From the NCBI GenBank assembly GCA_029532415.1, contig JAQOTA010000071.1:2170001-2234000 (forward strand): 64,000 nt of DNA. The letters are read 5' to 3'. Shown here in pieces: positions 1 to 11,730 of this stretch. How positions within the stretch are numbered: position 1 is the stretch's first letter; each line of letters opens with the position of its first letter. The notes below the pieces were generated by a model. It searched no databases, was not told the origin of the DNA, and saw only the letters and a list, made by a program, of their open reading frames with translations. A program made the position numbers and the translations under genes. The stretch is from Marasmius tenuissimus. Its lineage: Eukaryota; Basidiomycota; Agaricomycetes; Agaricales; Marasmiaceae.

Positions 1-1700
1 GTAATTGGAGGCGAGCTAAGGTGAAGGGGCAAACAGCGGACAGCAGTATGGTACTCACGTCATGCAAATTGCAGGATGCGTAAATGTCCGGAAATTCAAG
101 CCCAAATGAGATCTATCCGAAACTGCTGAAACTCGAGAGGGTTGGATCTCGATCCGCTAGACTCACCTTGGCGGTTGTACTACAGATTCCCCAAACTCCT
201 GAGGCGCGAGTCCTCGTGAAATAAGGTCTCCACTGTAGTAGTGGACACCACCGACTTACAGGACCTCACACGGGGGGTAGAAGAGCTTCCTCCGTTGAGA
301 AGAATCGTCCGCGGCTGATACGTATAGAAGAAAGTCATCAGCCATGAGAATGGAATTGATCAAAAACACTTACCAAGCATACTTCCCAGTACCGAAGAGT
401 ACACATTCCCGACTGGGGATGCCATATTCTTCCTCCATCTCGAGTCAGTGCTTGATGATAGGTCCAACGTATAAGATGGACTGCTGCGATGAGGGAAGAA
501 TGGGATATCTCGTTGATATCCAGTAGTCGCAGTAGCTCCTGTAGATAGAGTATACACAGGCTGTGTATCTGAAAGCATCACAGCGCTAGGTCAATAGGGA
601 CTCCGAAGGGAGAGGCTTTGCCGGAGGCCTGGGCCTGGGCCCCGAAGGGGGCCACGTGGAATCCACCTGATGCAAACATGTGATTCCACGTGAGGACGCG
701 TCTCGATTCTTCAAACGCGATGGAAGAGGAGTTATTGTTGATCATCATTCACATAGACGGCTCACTCAGCAAGAAACTTCAGAGACCCGATGAGGTAGAT
801 CCCATGATCTGGGATTTTAGGTGGGCAGAATCCCAAACATCATAGACGTTGGCCGCATAATAACACAAAATTTTAAATTCAAGACATGCTGGAACTCAAA
901 GCGTAGTGGAAATCGCACGGCGGCTAGTGAGATCCGAGAAATCGTGCATCAAACTGAAACAAGTGAGAGAGGGAATATGTTGCAATGGACGATACAAGGT
1001 GAACTTTGTTCGAATCCAAATTAGGGAAGAGAACAAATGGCCAGGAGTGTGGTATCGAGTCCATCAGCCGAAGACTCCAACTTGGTGGAGTAACCGATAG
1101 TCAAAAGGATAGCATGCATTGAATGCTGAACCCGTCCCACCTGAATCTCGAAATGAGACCCTAGCAATAAGTGGAAGATAAGTGAAATTGAAAGTGCCAC
1201 GCAAACTGCACGGTGAAAGATGATGCTGGAATAAAACAGTTTGCGAACTCTCGGCAGTAGACAACCGATACTATCTGAAGACGAAAAGGCTGGCTTAAGC
1301 GATCGATTCGGAGTGCGTTCATGTGAGAAACATCCGGTCATGTTAATAAAACATGTCATTCAGATAATCCTGAGAGCCTGGAGGCCAGCAGAATTCGAAC
1401 AGATTGACAAAGACCACAATCACCAAAGTCAAAGAGAATGAATGCAATACTGGATAACCAAGAACGAGCTGAAGAATAGAGAACGACCCCAAATGGTCGA
1501 CCATTGAATCGCAAACGGGTCGTATCGTAATCATATTCGAGCAGTAATCCCTCGGAATAGGAAGGATTGGACAGGATGGTAATCTCGGATCTGGTAGTGT
1601 TACAGCGAGGAAGAATTGAGAGAAATGAGTTACTCAAACAATGAGTAATGGGTCATGCCTATGGGCCCATACGGAGCATATTCAGTCTGCTTCCACAACC
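1..1700. other. No recognisable gene; one short palindrome
   Basis: Only short open frames lie here and none resembles a family I know or shows a convincing fungal exon/intron pattern. The one structured element is an 11-bp perfect stem at 653-692 (CACGTGGAATC facing GATTCCACGTG around an 18-base loop), directly after a GC-rich stretch. Confidence 0.5.
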
Positions 1701-1779
1701 AAGAAGGGTTATGAATGGGAATGACGAGTGCCGTTGCTCGTGTAATCGAGACATGTATCTCTGTTGAAAGTAGAAACTC

Positions 1780-2860
1780 CAGGCTTCGGCGTTGCCGTCA
1801 ACGATGCGCAGCCAGTAGCATGCAGCGTATCTCAGCAAACTCCCGCAACTCAGGACGTGCACATCAGAATACTCCATGCAGTAACTCATACCCAGAAGTA
1901 TCGTGTCTCTTTGTAGAAGAGAACCCTTCAGATTTTTTGGCGTAACCATCAACGATGCATAGCCCTTAACGAGTAGCATGCCTCAACTGGACGTCCATAA
2001 GGTCAGACTGTGCACCTCAGACCATGCCACACAATAAAGAAAAAACCCTTCCAAATCTTTGGCGTCACCATCAATGATGCGTGACCCGCAACAAATGGCG
2101 TGTCTCAACGAGACATCCATCACAGAACAAACCAGGCACGTCAAAGTGCACCATACAGTAGGAAAAGAAACTTCAGGTCTACGGCGAAACCATCAACAAT
2201 GCATGACTAGTTGACTAGTAATGATTAGCGTGTCTCAAAGGGACACCCATAGGACAGGCTGTGCACATCAGAGCGCGCCATAAGGGAAAAGGCCTACCAT
2301 CAACAATGCGTGACCCGTGGTGATTGGCGTGTCTTCAGCAAGACACCCAGGACAGTGCACATCGAAGCACGTCGTATAACATATACCGGAAATCTTTGTA
2401 GGAGAAAAGACCTTCCAGGTCTTTGGCGTCGCCATCAACTATGTGACCCCAGACTCATGACGATTGGCGTGTCTTCAACAAGACACCCGACGCATGGCCA
2501 TGCTCATCAGAGCATGCCGAATAGCAGAACGCTCATCAGAGCGCCTGAGGGAAGAGAACGATCACGTTCATCTCTGTAAGGCGTCACCATCAACGATGAG
2601 TGACCCATGTATATGGCGTGCCCCAGCAGGGCACCCAATAAATGTTCATGCCCATCGGAAGTTGGAACATGCCAGCTGACAGAACGCACATCGGAGCGTC
2701 TGAGGGAAGAAAACGATCACGTCCTCCTCCATAAGGCGTCACCATCAACGATGAGTGACCCGTGTAAGTGGCATGCCCCAACAGAACGCCCGACCATGAC
2801 TATGCTCATCAGAGCATACCGGACAGCAAACACATTGGAGTGCTCGAAGGAAGTGAAGTA
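1780..2860. repeat. Degenerate tandem array, about 8 units of 105-155 bp
   Basis: The phrase CCATCAACGATGNGTGACCC recurs with variation near 1797, 1947, 2070, 2191, 2298, 2432, 2588 and 2742. Each copy is usually followed by a GGCGTGTCTCAACGAGACACCC-like short hairpin and then a CATCAGAGCATGCC-like tail. The units differ in length and by point changes, so this is an old, diverging minisatellite. Open frames inside it on both strands repeat the same peptides in different registers, as expected for non-coding tandem DNA. Confidence 0.8.
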
Positions 2861-3162
2861 GCTGAAGAGTTTAGCGAGTTTCGAAATAGGGTCTATTCAC
2901 CCAAGGGAAATGCATTGAATTGTGTAAGAAATGGATATATTTCGAGGGTCGTGTTCTGATAACGCCACCTAGAAGACGTCCGCACTGCATATGATAATGA
3001 TATTTCGATGGGGTATCGTGAATAGAATTGTCGGGAATAAGAGGGTGAATGATAGACAAGAGGAGGTTGGTGGATGATAGACGAAGGGAGGTTGGAGTGA
3101 GAAGGTCTTTGGGAATGCAGAAATGACGAGGGTATCTGAGGGCTTCCGGGTCGATGGAACTC

Positions 3163-4112
3163 TCATTGATTCCTCTTCAACTCCACGGTGACGATGCTCT
3201 TGACACGCAAGTAGGCCGACTGGTCAAAGACCCGAGTCCTCTGGTAACCTTCCGTCCTAATCCGGGTCTCTTCGGGCTTCCAGAGGATGTATGTCTCCTC
3301 TTGGTCTGGGAACGCCTCGAATGCGGTGACGTGTCTCTCTGCCCATTTGGCGTGGAACTCGCGCCCATGTCTCCGCTCCCTCTGTACCTCAAAGCACCCC
3401 CAATTCTTCATAGCCTCATTGTTCTGCGAGAACAGCTGTCAGGTCGAGTACCCTGTAGGTACCGTGGATTGTCGAGTACTTCGCGAGTTTCATGGTATGT
3501 TTGTTATCCTGAATCCATTCTGCGTGAAAAGGCCGAGGGGAATGGGAAGTTTATCAGCGAAATCGGCGTAGTCGAAAAGAAGGTCGGGGTAAGTGGGGAT
3601 TTCGATAGCTGTTCCATCATGTATGGTCTCGGCATTAACTGGGAATGATAATGATATTTTGTCGGTGTTCTTGGTGCTAGAAGTAATATCGTTGCCGCCG
3701 GGAAGTGATCTGCAACCAAGACCTACAGCCTCGCCCTTCTGCCATTCTCTCTCTATCTCTGCCACTTTATCCGGCATCAGCCATTTCTTCACCTTTCCGG
3801 AGTACGGCTTTGTCTCCAATAATTCCTCTTCTTCCTCCGTATACGGCCATAACGAGGCAACTCTCCGCGCAGGCTCCACAATACTCTCTTCATCCTGCTC
3901 CTTCCTCTCAACGTTCCGTTTCCAGATGGCCAAGTTCTTCTTTATCTTGAACAAGAGGGTGCGGTTCCCATGAATTCCACCAGTTCGGGAGGTGTATGCG
4001 TCCTACGTTCTCGTTGTTTGTTCGAGATGGAATTGGCCTTAGCCAGGCACAAACTGAATCGCGAGATGTCAGATGTCGACTTAGCAAGCAGTAATATGTC
4101 GTCTTGAGTCAT
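3163..4112 (-). pseudogene. Conserved fungal hypothetical protein gene broken by frameshifts
   Basis: Reading leftward from an ATG at 4112, the protein starts MTQDDILLLAKSTSDISRFS. It continues through a charged region (3954-3490, including EEEEELLETKPYSGKVKKWL) and ends in a C-terminal block at 3411-3163 (AERHVTAFEAFPDQEETYIL, then RVFDQSAYLRVK, stop). The block arrangement looks like an uncharacterised Agaricomycete family. The blocks are in three or four frames with no good splice sites between them. Shifts are needed near 3968, near 3520 (from LFTQNGF into WIQDNKHTMKLAKYSTI) and near 3425 (from VLAEQ into NNEAMKNWGCF). No function can be given. The alternatives are an unusual exon structure or base-calling indels, but three shifts in 950 bp favour decay. 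Confidence 0.55.
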
Positions 4113-6475
4113 GTTCGTTTGAATAACGCGGAAAGACGCGAGAAAAAGAGCTCAGTGAGGAAGAGGATGCGACGAGATGAGCGCAAGAGGAGAGAGAATG
4201 TTTAGGCGCCTAAACAGCGCTAGCGCTCATCTCTCGCGTCAATCTTATCCTATGATAAGACACTCGTGCCTCGTATCTTATCTCGGAACTTAGACGCCTC
4301 GTGCGGATAATTATTATTAAGTCCGTCCCAAGTATTTGTAAGCGAGAAGTCAGCTGATCACGGCGTAGCCCGTCCGATGGATGTTTCTTCCCTGGATTAT
4401 TTGGCATTGGTTGCCGTTGGCACTTTGAGGATAACCACCTTCCTTGCCCCTCTCCTCCATCGTTTCTAATAGCTTCCACTGTTTACTCTTTCCTGTTGCT
4501 AGGCCACGCACTCGCTGGCTATGTTTCCCCAATCACGGTGCTTCGGTATGTATGGCTTGCTGCTGTTTTAATTGGGGTTTGATCCGCGTGATCGATATTG
4601 AAGCTGGGTGATTTCGCGGATTTTTGCGTTTTAAAACGTGCTACCGTCAGTCGTCAGTGAGTAAACCATTTATTTATGCTCGGAATATGCTGGATGCAGT
4701 CTTATGCGCATTTGACGCGTTCTTCATGTCCTAGTCAGTGCGATTGTGGAGATGCGGGTCGATAACTGCAAGGAGGAGGAATAGACCATACTATATGGGA
4801 TGGCAGGACCAGTTCTGAGGTGAGCCTTCAGAGCGATAGTACAGTTTGACACTCACGCATCTTCTCTCCAGCTTTCTGATTGCATGTTATGGGACATGGG
4901 AGTAAATAACCCATTCATACGAGTGGCTGTTGGACCGCTTTCAGTCTGATTTAGGCTTCAGCAATCGGGTTTTCTCTTGTGTTGCGACTACACCAAGGTA
5001 CGTCTGTAATCATCGTTTTTATATCTAGGAATAACCTTCTTTGTCGCAGCACGCTCGGACCAGAACAACCCGGGGGTCGTTGAGAGGTTGGTCATGCTAC
5101 CTTTCTTTGAATCCTCACATGCTGGAGGACATGGTGTTTGTTACAGCGCATACCGGTAAGTTTCCGTGCTCTAGATCTTGACGTTATTAGACGATCCCTA
5201 AAGGCTATGATAGATTCTCAGCGAGCAAGCGAGCATTCCTACCAGAGGGAATGGCACACGGGCTACTACCCACTTATCATTTGGTGTGTTTGGCTCAGTA
5301 CTACATGGTAGGGCCCGTATATGTCCTAACAGTATACCATATTATTATATACACTCCACTGTCATATTGTCTACGTACCGATCGGCGACTGTCCGTCCCA
5401 CCTAAACACCATACCCTTGTTTACTCACTCGCTGCATCGTATTAATAGACACTAAGCCCCCAAGACACGCCTTCAACAATTATCCAAGTAACATGTAATG
5501 GGCGGCGTAGATATGTACGTGGAACGGCGAAATGAGTGCGGTAAATGTCTCTAAATTTTCTTAGCAGGCCAGCCACACGCTCGTCACTTACAATCAACTT
5601 GGCGAGAAGAACCTTCAAGAACCCTTGATCTCTCACTTAAATCTGACTCGTACTAGAATGAGAACAAGGAGGTCCGAGGGATCTATATATATACATGGCT
5701 AAATGATAGAGGTGCTTGTGCTCAGGCTCACCCTTCCAGCCGGGACTTGAACAAGAGAAAAGGCCCAGGCCAGACTCGGAGCGTACTGCTCGACGCTCAT
5801 CGAGGGAGTGTTCTTGAGAGATGAGAATACAACCACTGGCAGCGCGAAGCTGATACACCCTACTAAACAGTAGTATATATACAGGATCTTATGTTGGCTC
5901 GCATACGGCTCGCCATCTAGAGGTGGCCCGGAACTGCAGAGATCACTGATTTAGCGGCAGGGCATAAAGAACCATGACTGTCAGACTCTCTAAGCTCCAT
6001 GTCTCGCACTAGCACCGGGACCCACAAACTGAACAAAAGGGGGCCAAGGAGGAAGGCGTTGACCACAACCGCATTCCTTTGGGTGCTTTACATGTTAGGC
6101 CGCACAGACTGTAAGTATACTCACTGCGAGCCAAGAATCCTGGTCGGGATTCTCCAGCGCCCTGATGGCTCGAGATGGGCTATAAGCCTGTCGACCGACT
6201 AGCTCAGGAGATCGTTAGTGAACGAGACAAACGGCGCGAGACCTCTGATCCGCAGATGCTGCCATTGGAGGCAGCAAGGAGTCTGAATCTTAGGCCCCAT
6301 ACTAGCCGTCAGATACAATAATTTGAGACCCAAGATTCGTCCGACGTCGAACAAATTGAGAAAAGAGCCGTTCAGTTTTCAAGAACGCTTTGCCATTTCA
6401 CTGAGTAGCAGTTGGCGTTGAGCATTGAACGTTGAGCCGCAGGGAGCGGACAAGCAGGCATGGTGTACCCACAGC
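4113..6475. other. Gene-less stretch
   Basis: I see no recognisable coding sequence, RNA gene or clear repeat. Open frames are short, overlap on both strands and lack family resemblance. Confidence 0.4.
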
Positions 6476-6760
6476 TTAACTCTCGCGCCGGATGTAGTCA
6501 AATTGGCCCTCCCACATGAAAAGACCGGGAAGAAAATAATAGTAAAGCACAGCCCAGACCGGACCTGTCACAGCCTGAATATACTGCATATCTCTTTCCT
6601 GCCTCTCGTTATTCTTCTTCTTAATCTCAAAATTGACCCTGAACTTGTCCGATGCCGGTAGCTTTTTGAACCAGTTAATCACTACGTCGGATACGTGGGT
6701 ACGCCTGATTCTCTGGGCCCATGAGTCATGACTTTGAATTCCGTTTAACGAGCTCTCCAT
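6476..6760 (-). CDS. Small hypothetical protein, 94 residues
   Basis: A single open frame begins at a true ATG (6760) and encodes a basic, lysine-rich 94-residue protein (middle section DKFRVNFEIKKKNNERQERD), with a short hydrophobic stretch (WAVLYYYFLPGLF) towards the C-terminus. I recognise no domain. It lies just beyond the truncated end of the retroelement and could be a chance frame in decaying transposon flank. Listed at low confidence because the composition is protein-like and the start is ATG. Confidence 0.25.
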   Translation of the reverse strand: MESSLNGIQSHDSWAQRIRRTHVSDVVINWFKKLPASDKFRVNFEIKKKNNERQERDMQYIQAVTGPVWAVLYYYFLPGLFMWEGQFDYIRRES

Positions 6761-7036
6761 GCTCTTGGACTGTCGGAGTGTTCGCCATGACGCGTCAATT
6801 TGGACGAAGGGTGAGGAAAAAGAACGAAAAAAGAGAGCAGCAGCGATTAAGGAGATGAGCGAGGGCTTGTTTCAACACGCGATTGTGTGTTCGGGTAAAT
6901 GCAGATTGGGGACCAGGGATTTCCCTCCTCGCAACGGGCTGGCCAAAGCCCTTCCTCGCTCTATTAAACTCAATAAAACTTATCATCATCCCTTTGAAGC
7001 TACACGTAGTCTTGAATATTAACAAAAACTGAGTTT

Positions 7037-8400
7037 TTAGGCGGTTCTCGAGCTTCTGAGGCCGTTTTGGGTTTGGATCAGGCATTTCCATGAACAATGA
7101 GGTGATTGAATGATTGGGTAGATCAGGTGTTTGCAGATACTAGATAGTGGACATGCAATTGAGTGTATAGTAGAAACAGTACCTACACAGACAGTTAGGT
7201 ACACTAGTGGGTAATTTTCAAGCGCTGCGACCCTTAATACACGCCTCAGCTTAACACCCAGAGTATCCGACAGCCAGAGCAGGTTTCGATGCACCTCTCC
7301 GTTGATAGGTAGGGGAGCATGAGGGAGGCACTTGTCTCTCATTTTTCGATAGAGCTCCGTTAATGCCGGACGAGCATAAGGTACCACGTTCAATGCCCAG
7401 TTGAGGTGGCCCAGTAACTGCCGCCAATAACGGAGACAAGGAGACCGATTGGGGTGAGATAGAAACTGCGCAATTCGAGATTGGATATCAGAGATGGAGG
7501 AAGGAGGGATGGAGATCGCGCCGAGGTTGATCTGAATCCAGAAACCGACGACTTTGAGGTCTTCACCATGACGTTGTTTGTCATCGGAGAAAGGACAGGA
7601 GATGTGTTCCCAGAAGATGAGGAAAAGAACTTGTGACCTTGGACGGTGGAGACCTCGAAAGAAGACGAGATTGTTGGAAAAGTCATAGCCGAAAAAGTTG
7701 TCGACGTAGACATGAAGGCTGCGGATTTCCAGTTTACGGACCCCAATCCAACACATCAAGGCAGAGATTGTGCACCAGACACGAGGAGAGGCCCTCGTAC
7801 CGAGCATGATGCGGCGGACAATGTGGAGCTTCCCGTCAACCACCAACACCTGGCGAAGTTGCCAAATAGCGGGGAGATTGAGAAAGGCCCCCTGGACGTC
7901 GCTTTTGAAGCAAGTAAAACGCCGACCCGGGTTAGACAAACAAGCATGTCGCATCGATAGGCCGAAGTCCCACATGTTATCGTAGCGAACGCGGGAAGAT
8001 TCCCTTGGAATGCCATCGTTAAGACCTGAGCCTGTGTGATCAACAACGACCCTCGGTTTCGGGGGTATGTCCTCGCCTTGGTTCTGCCAAACCACGAACA
8101 TGGGTGAGATGAGCATGCCGTCTAGGAGAGAGGGTATCTCCTGAGACCAATGCCCGTTCCCCAATTCTTTCAGAGCATAGTCTCTGATAGCAGAGAGGTC
8201 GGCGGAGTCAGAAGGGTAGTTGTCGGTGAAGTGATTGGCGTCTGGCTTCCAGTCCCCTTCATCAAAGGGCCAGAACCCGTTGAGGGAGAGGAATGTAGTC
8301 CGAATGCGCGGAGGCCTTGACCGAAGAAGAACCTGGTGAATGCAGCGAGAAAGGTTTAGGCTGACGAGCCTGGGAGACCAGGCTTTGTATCCTCTCCAGT
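7037..8400 (-). pseudogene. Reverse transcriptase of the DIRS-like element, truncated
   Basis: The frame opens with TTFLSLNGFWPFDEGDWKP near 8290 with no clear ATG. RT motifs in order are: KPRVVVDHTGSGLN (fingers), CFKSDVQGAFLNLP (motif A with the first catalytic Asp), GTRASPRVWC (motif B region), HVYVDNFFGYD (motif C, reading YVDN where YxDD is expected), DLKVVGFWI (motifs D/E) and the connection GHLNWALNVVPYARP. After about 7250 the translation loses family resemblance, and the frame ends at 7037. The Asp-to-Asn change in motif C, the missing C-terminal domains and the absent start all point to an inactive remnant. RT identity is confident; the exact retroelement class is less so. Confidence 0.7.
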
Positions 8401-8866
8401 TCGGTTAAGTTGGAACCTTCCATTGAAGGCCCTATGGCAGTCGGTAACGTCCCAGGCTCGATGTGAACCATTGCACTGGTGTGATGGATCTTATTCTCGG
8501 ATAAACCTCGGTACACGTTCTCATTTGCCTGACTCACCGGGAGTCATCTACGACATTCCTGTGAGTTCTTTTTCTTTCCTTATGACTCCTTCATGACTCG
8601 AACATAGTGTACCATTAGTATATAAGACCATACTAAGTACTTGTACGGTATCTCTTTCTTACTCTTGAAATACTACCTGGTATTTGGCCTTCCTGCAAGG
8701 TTTCAGACAACCGACAATTAGACGCGAAAGCTCGATTGCTCCGGTCTACGGCTTTCTCTTTGACAGACGCGTGAGCTCGTCATCAGGGAAGAAATACTTT
8801 ATTTCTCTTAACTCGACACGTGAAAGTAAGTGAGCGTCCCTGAGCTCGTTGGACAGCCCTGGTCCT

Positions 8867-10031
8867 TCACAACTGGCTGCACAAACCATGCCTTCGGTTA
8901 GCAGGGCAAGGGTCCTTGCAGCAGTTCCCATTCCAATTGAGACAGACAGGACCTGAAGGGCGCTTAGGGAGAGAGGCGACCCCGGTGGGAGCTTCCTTCC
9001 TCTTGGAGATGTCCGAAGAGGCCGAAAGCTGGGCGATGGTGTGTTCGGAGAACTTGGCTCAGTCGTCGAGCCGAAAGGGGCATCGCAAGTACGACTCCTG
9101 AATCCTATCGTCCAGACGAATTCCGACGAGGGGGTTACCGGGATGATTTCTGAAGAAGGTTGACATTAGGAAATGGTATGCTCGAAGCTCGGTCTTCCTG
9201 TGAGGATAGATGATCGTGACGGCTTCGGCCCCCGCTCCGAAAACTCGACCCCAATCGGAAACGGTGGTGACAGGTTTTTTGGAGGAGATCCTACTCTTGT
9301 CAGAGATAACGAGATCTCCAAGCTCCAGTTTTGGTTCGTCGGATTGGTTGTACCCCGGCTGGAGCGTGTGGTTGAGCTTGTCGAAGTTGACATATCTGTC
9401 GAGAATGACCTCCTTCCAGATAGAGTGGGGTACAGGATCAACAAGCTGAAAGCTGCAAGCCCTAAGCAGCATAAGCTCGAGTTCAGACTTGTCCTGGACG
9501 AAGTGTCGCGTAATCGCAAGTGTTTGACCGATATGTGGATCGGGATTGATGAGCTTCTCAAGATCGCCATGGTCACCTGCGAGGCCTGGTGGCAAGGAGA
9601 AGAGGGATGTCCTAGGAAGGACAGTGCTGAGGAAGATATCGACCTCTGAAGAGGAGGGGACCGAAGAGGAGGCGTCGTTGAAAGTTTGAAGACACTTGGC
9701 CCATTCAGCCTCCTCGAAAGCTTTTCGGGAAGCCTCATTTCTCTTTTGCAACTCGTCAGCAGAAAGCTTGTCTCCGGTCTTCCCAGATCCCGAGGTCCCA
9801 GAGTCCCCACTGTCGTTGCCCGACGGAGATTTCTCTCTCTCGCCTTCTTTGGCTGAGGCGCTGCTGGGCCAGCTTGACATAATCTTGAGACTCGGCGACT
9901 GTGGCACCTTCATCCTTGAATTTCTTTGCGAGGTCGGAAGCGGAGGTAACGCCGGGGAGATTGCCGTTAGAAAACTCCTCAAAAATCTTCTCGAATTTCT
10001 TCGCACGTGCTGCAACATCTTCGCCAGACAT
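8867..10031 (-). pseudogene. Gag-like protein of the DIRS-like retroelement
   Basis: From ATG 10031 the frame starts MSGEDVAARAKKFEKIFEEF, the helical N-terminus usual for Gag-like proteins of agaricomycete retroelements. At about 9835, inside a GAGAGAGAG microsatellite, the reading frame must shift by one base to continue (into EGEREKSPSGNDSGD). It then runs through a serine-rich linker and a long central domain ending in YLRCPFRLDD. An in-frame TGA at 9061-9059 interrupts it, but the same frame stays open afterwards for about 60 codons. That part contains a cysteine-rich, zinc-knuckle-like stretch (CLNWNGNCCKDPC, then C of HGLC) and ends at a TGA at 8867. One frameshift and one nonsense codon make it non-functional. 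The family role would be packaging of the element RNA. Confidence 0.6.
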
Positions 10032-10061
10032 TGATGTTAAGATGGGAACGAGATGTGGCAC

Positions 10062-11482
10062 GAAGTTCTTGGAAGAGGGCTTCGCTCGAAAACTGAGGAT
10101 AGAAGTCAGAAACTTGGAGTTGGAGAGCCGACGGAAAATAGACGGACACTAGTGAGAAAAGTTAGAGATAATGGCGAGAAAATAGCAGGGATAGACGAAC
10201 CTCAGAGGTTCAGATAGAGACCGAAGTGGGGAGAGGAACCTGGGCGTCTCCACGCCAGCTTCAGCTATAAAACAATAGCACTGGCAGTGGGAAGCTCCTT
10301 CCGAGACATTGGGCCTTGTAGTGAAGACAAGCGAGAGCTGAGACATGTAGTCAGCTTCGGAGTCATAGAAAAAATGATAGTGGCGAACTCACAAAGAGCC
10401 ATAGAAAAGATGGAGTGGGGCAAGGAGGAGAGAAGAATGAGAGGTGAAGGTGGGAGGAGACGGAAGGAGGGACACCGAGTAAGCGCCGAGGCCTTAGCGA
10501 CAGCTCCTTAAGGCCTAAGGCCTTACCCTTGAAACCCGCCTTTGCCTCGAACTTTTGGTGGTTAAGTAACCACCACTCGATCATGTATAACCCTCGCATA
10601 ACCACGGCTTAGAAATACCATTAGTACATCATAACAATAGCGAACCTATGTAGACAAGACATATAAGAAAAGGAAGAGCAGGCAAGGGTCTGGTAACGCT
10701 GCCTGTCACTGAGTATGAACACCGACGGAACCTTCGTTAATGACCGCCAATGCTACAATCACCCAGCAATTGGTATTCGAGAGCCCCTGGTTTCATCTGC
10801 CAATGTCGGGGTCTCCACCAGGGTCTCTCAACACCAAAACTTTCTGAGAGGGAATTGGCCCCTACGAGGACAGCCTGGGTGCCAACGCTGAGAATACACT
10901 GAAGGGGACTCCAGACTATCGCCACAGAGTCCAGAGGCGGCTCTGTACGCGCAGCAAGCCCAGCCGCCTATAACAAGGTAGGCGGAAGGTTCATCTCTAA
11001 CTGAGACAACATGAAAGTTCTTTGTCGCCAGCGCCTAAATTCTCACACTGAGACTTTGGGCGCTGGTGCCAACGTACGATCCCTCCTCCAGTGAAGGGTC
11101 GAGACTGCTTGTGATCGACATCTGCACACGACGTCATCATAAGCCTGAATTGGGAGTTAGTAAGAGAAGGAGGAACGTGAGGAAGAGGAGAAGGTGTACC
11201 TAAACGTCTCAATAACTGAATCGCGGTTGGGGCGGAGTAGAACTCCCCGCAACGATATGGGGTTGGGCAGACTTGAAAGACAGTTATGGTTACACCATTG
11301 CAAAGTAGGCCATAGACGATGTATCTTCGTAGAGAGTGATGATGAGCGTGATGAAGATAAAAGAGAGAAGGGAAGAGAACGTACCGCATTGTTGCGACTG
11401 GAGGCACCAATTAAGGAAAATGGGTCGTTGCCGGGAGACGCGAATGGGTTATTTGAGCTGTCATTTGAAGACCCAAAGGACG
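10062..11482. other. Gene-less stretch
   Basis: Nothing recognisable. Open frames on both strands are short and serine- or arginine-rich, typical of non-coding fungal DNA. This may be upstream flank of the retroelement, but I see no terminal repeat. Confidence 0.35.
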
Positions 11483-11531
11483 AGGCCTGAGTGGAACTGC
11501 AGTACGAAAGGGATAGTAGGTCATGGCTGGC
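11483..11531 (+). repeat. 49-bp dispersed repeat, copy 1
   Basis: AGGCCTGAGTGGAACTGCAG begins a 49-base segment that recurs at 13071-13119 in the same orientation with about four mismatches. The surrounding sequence does not match, so this is a short shared element, not a duplicated gene. Confidence 0.7.
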
Positions 11532-11730
11532 GCACTTCGAAGCAATGAGGGAGATATTTTCGTCCGAGAACTCGATCTTGACTGTACCTGCTATACGATG
11601 GAACAGACTGGTTCTCCGTCCCTGGAAGGAGTACGACCTGTGGGAACGAGATGTTGGAATTATTGGGTTCATCACGGAGTCGGGATAGCCGAGGTTACGA
11701 GACCGCTGTTTGGGATTCTGAGGGGTCGAT

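Larger units (their letters stand above)
7037..10031 (-). mobile_element. Decayed DIRS-like (Gag plus reverse transcriptase) retroelement, 3'-truncated
   Basis: Two minus-strand genes in gag-then-pol order lie head to tail: a Gag-like frame (10031-8867) and a reverse transcriptase frame (about 8400-7250). The junction after the RT palm (GHLNWALNVVPYARPALTEL) is typical of basidiomycete DIRS-like elements. Reading leftward, the similarity stops soon after this connection region. No RNase H, methyltransferase or tyrosine recombinase is visible, and I found no terminal repeats. The copy is therefore truncated and, given the lesions in both genes, inactive. Class assignment is inferred from RT layout alone. 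Confidence 0.65.

Noticed and set aside
1005..1030. GTTCGAATCC as a pol III B box
   Set aside because: No A box within the normal distance and no tRNA fold.
1715..2861. Several overlapping short frames as genes
   Set aside because: They are the same tandem repeat translated in different registers.
5690..5790. GTTCAAGTCCC on the minus strand as a tRNA B box
   Set aside because: No matching A box at tRNA spacing and no cloverleaf arms could be formed.
9173..9649. Long plus-strand frame of 158 codons
   Set aside because: Antisense to the Gag-like gene, whose translation shows family resemblance; this frame does not.
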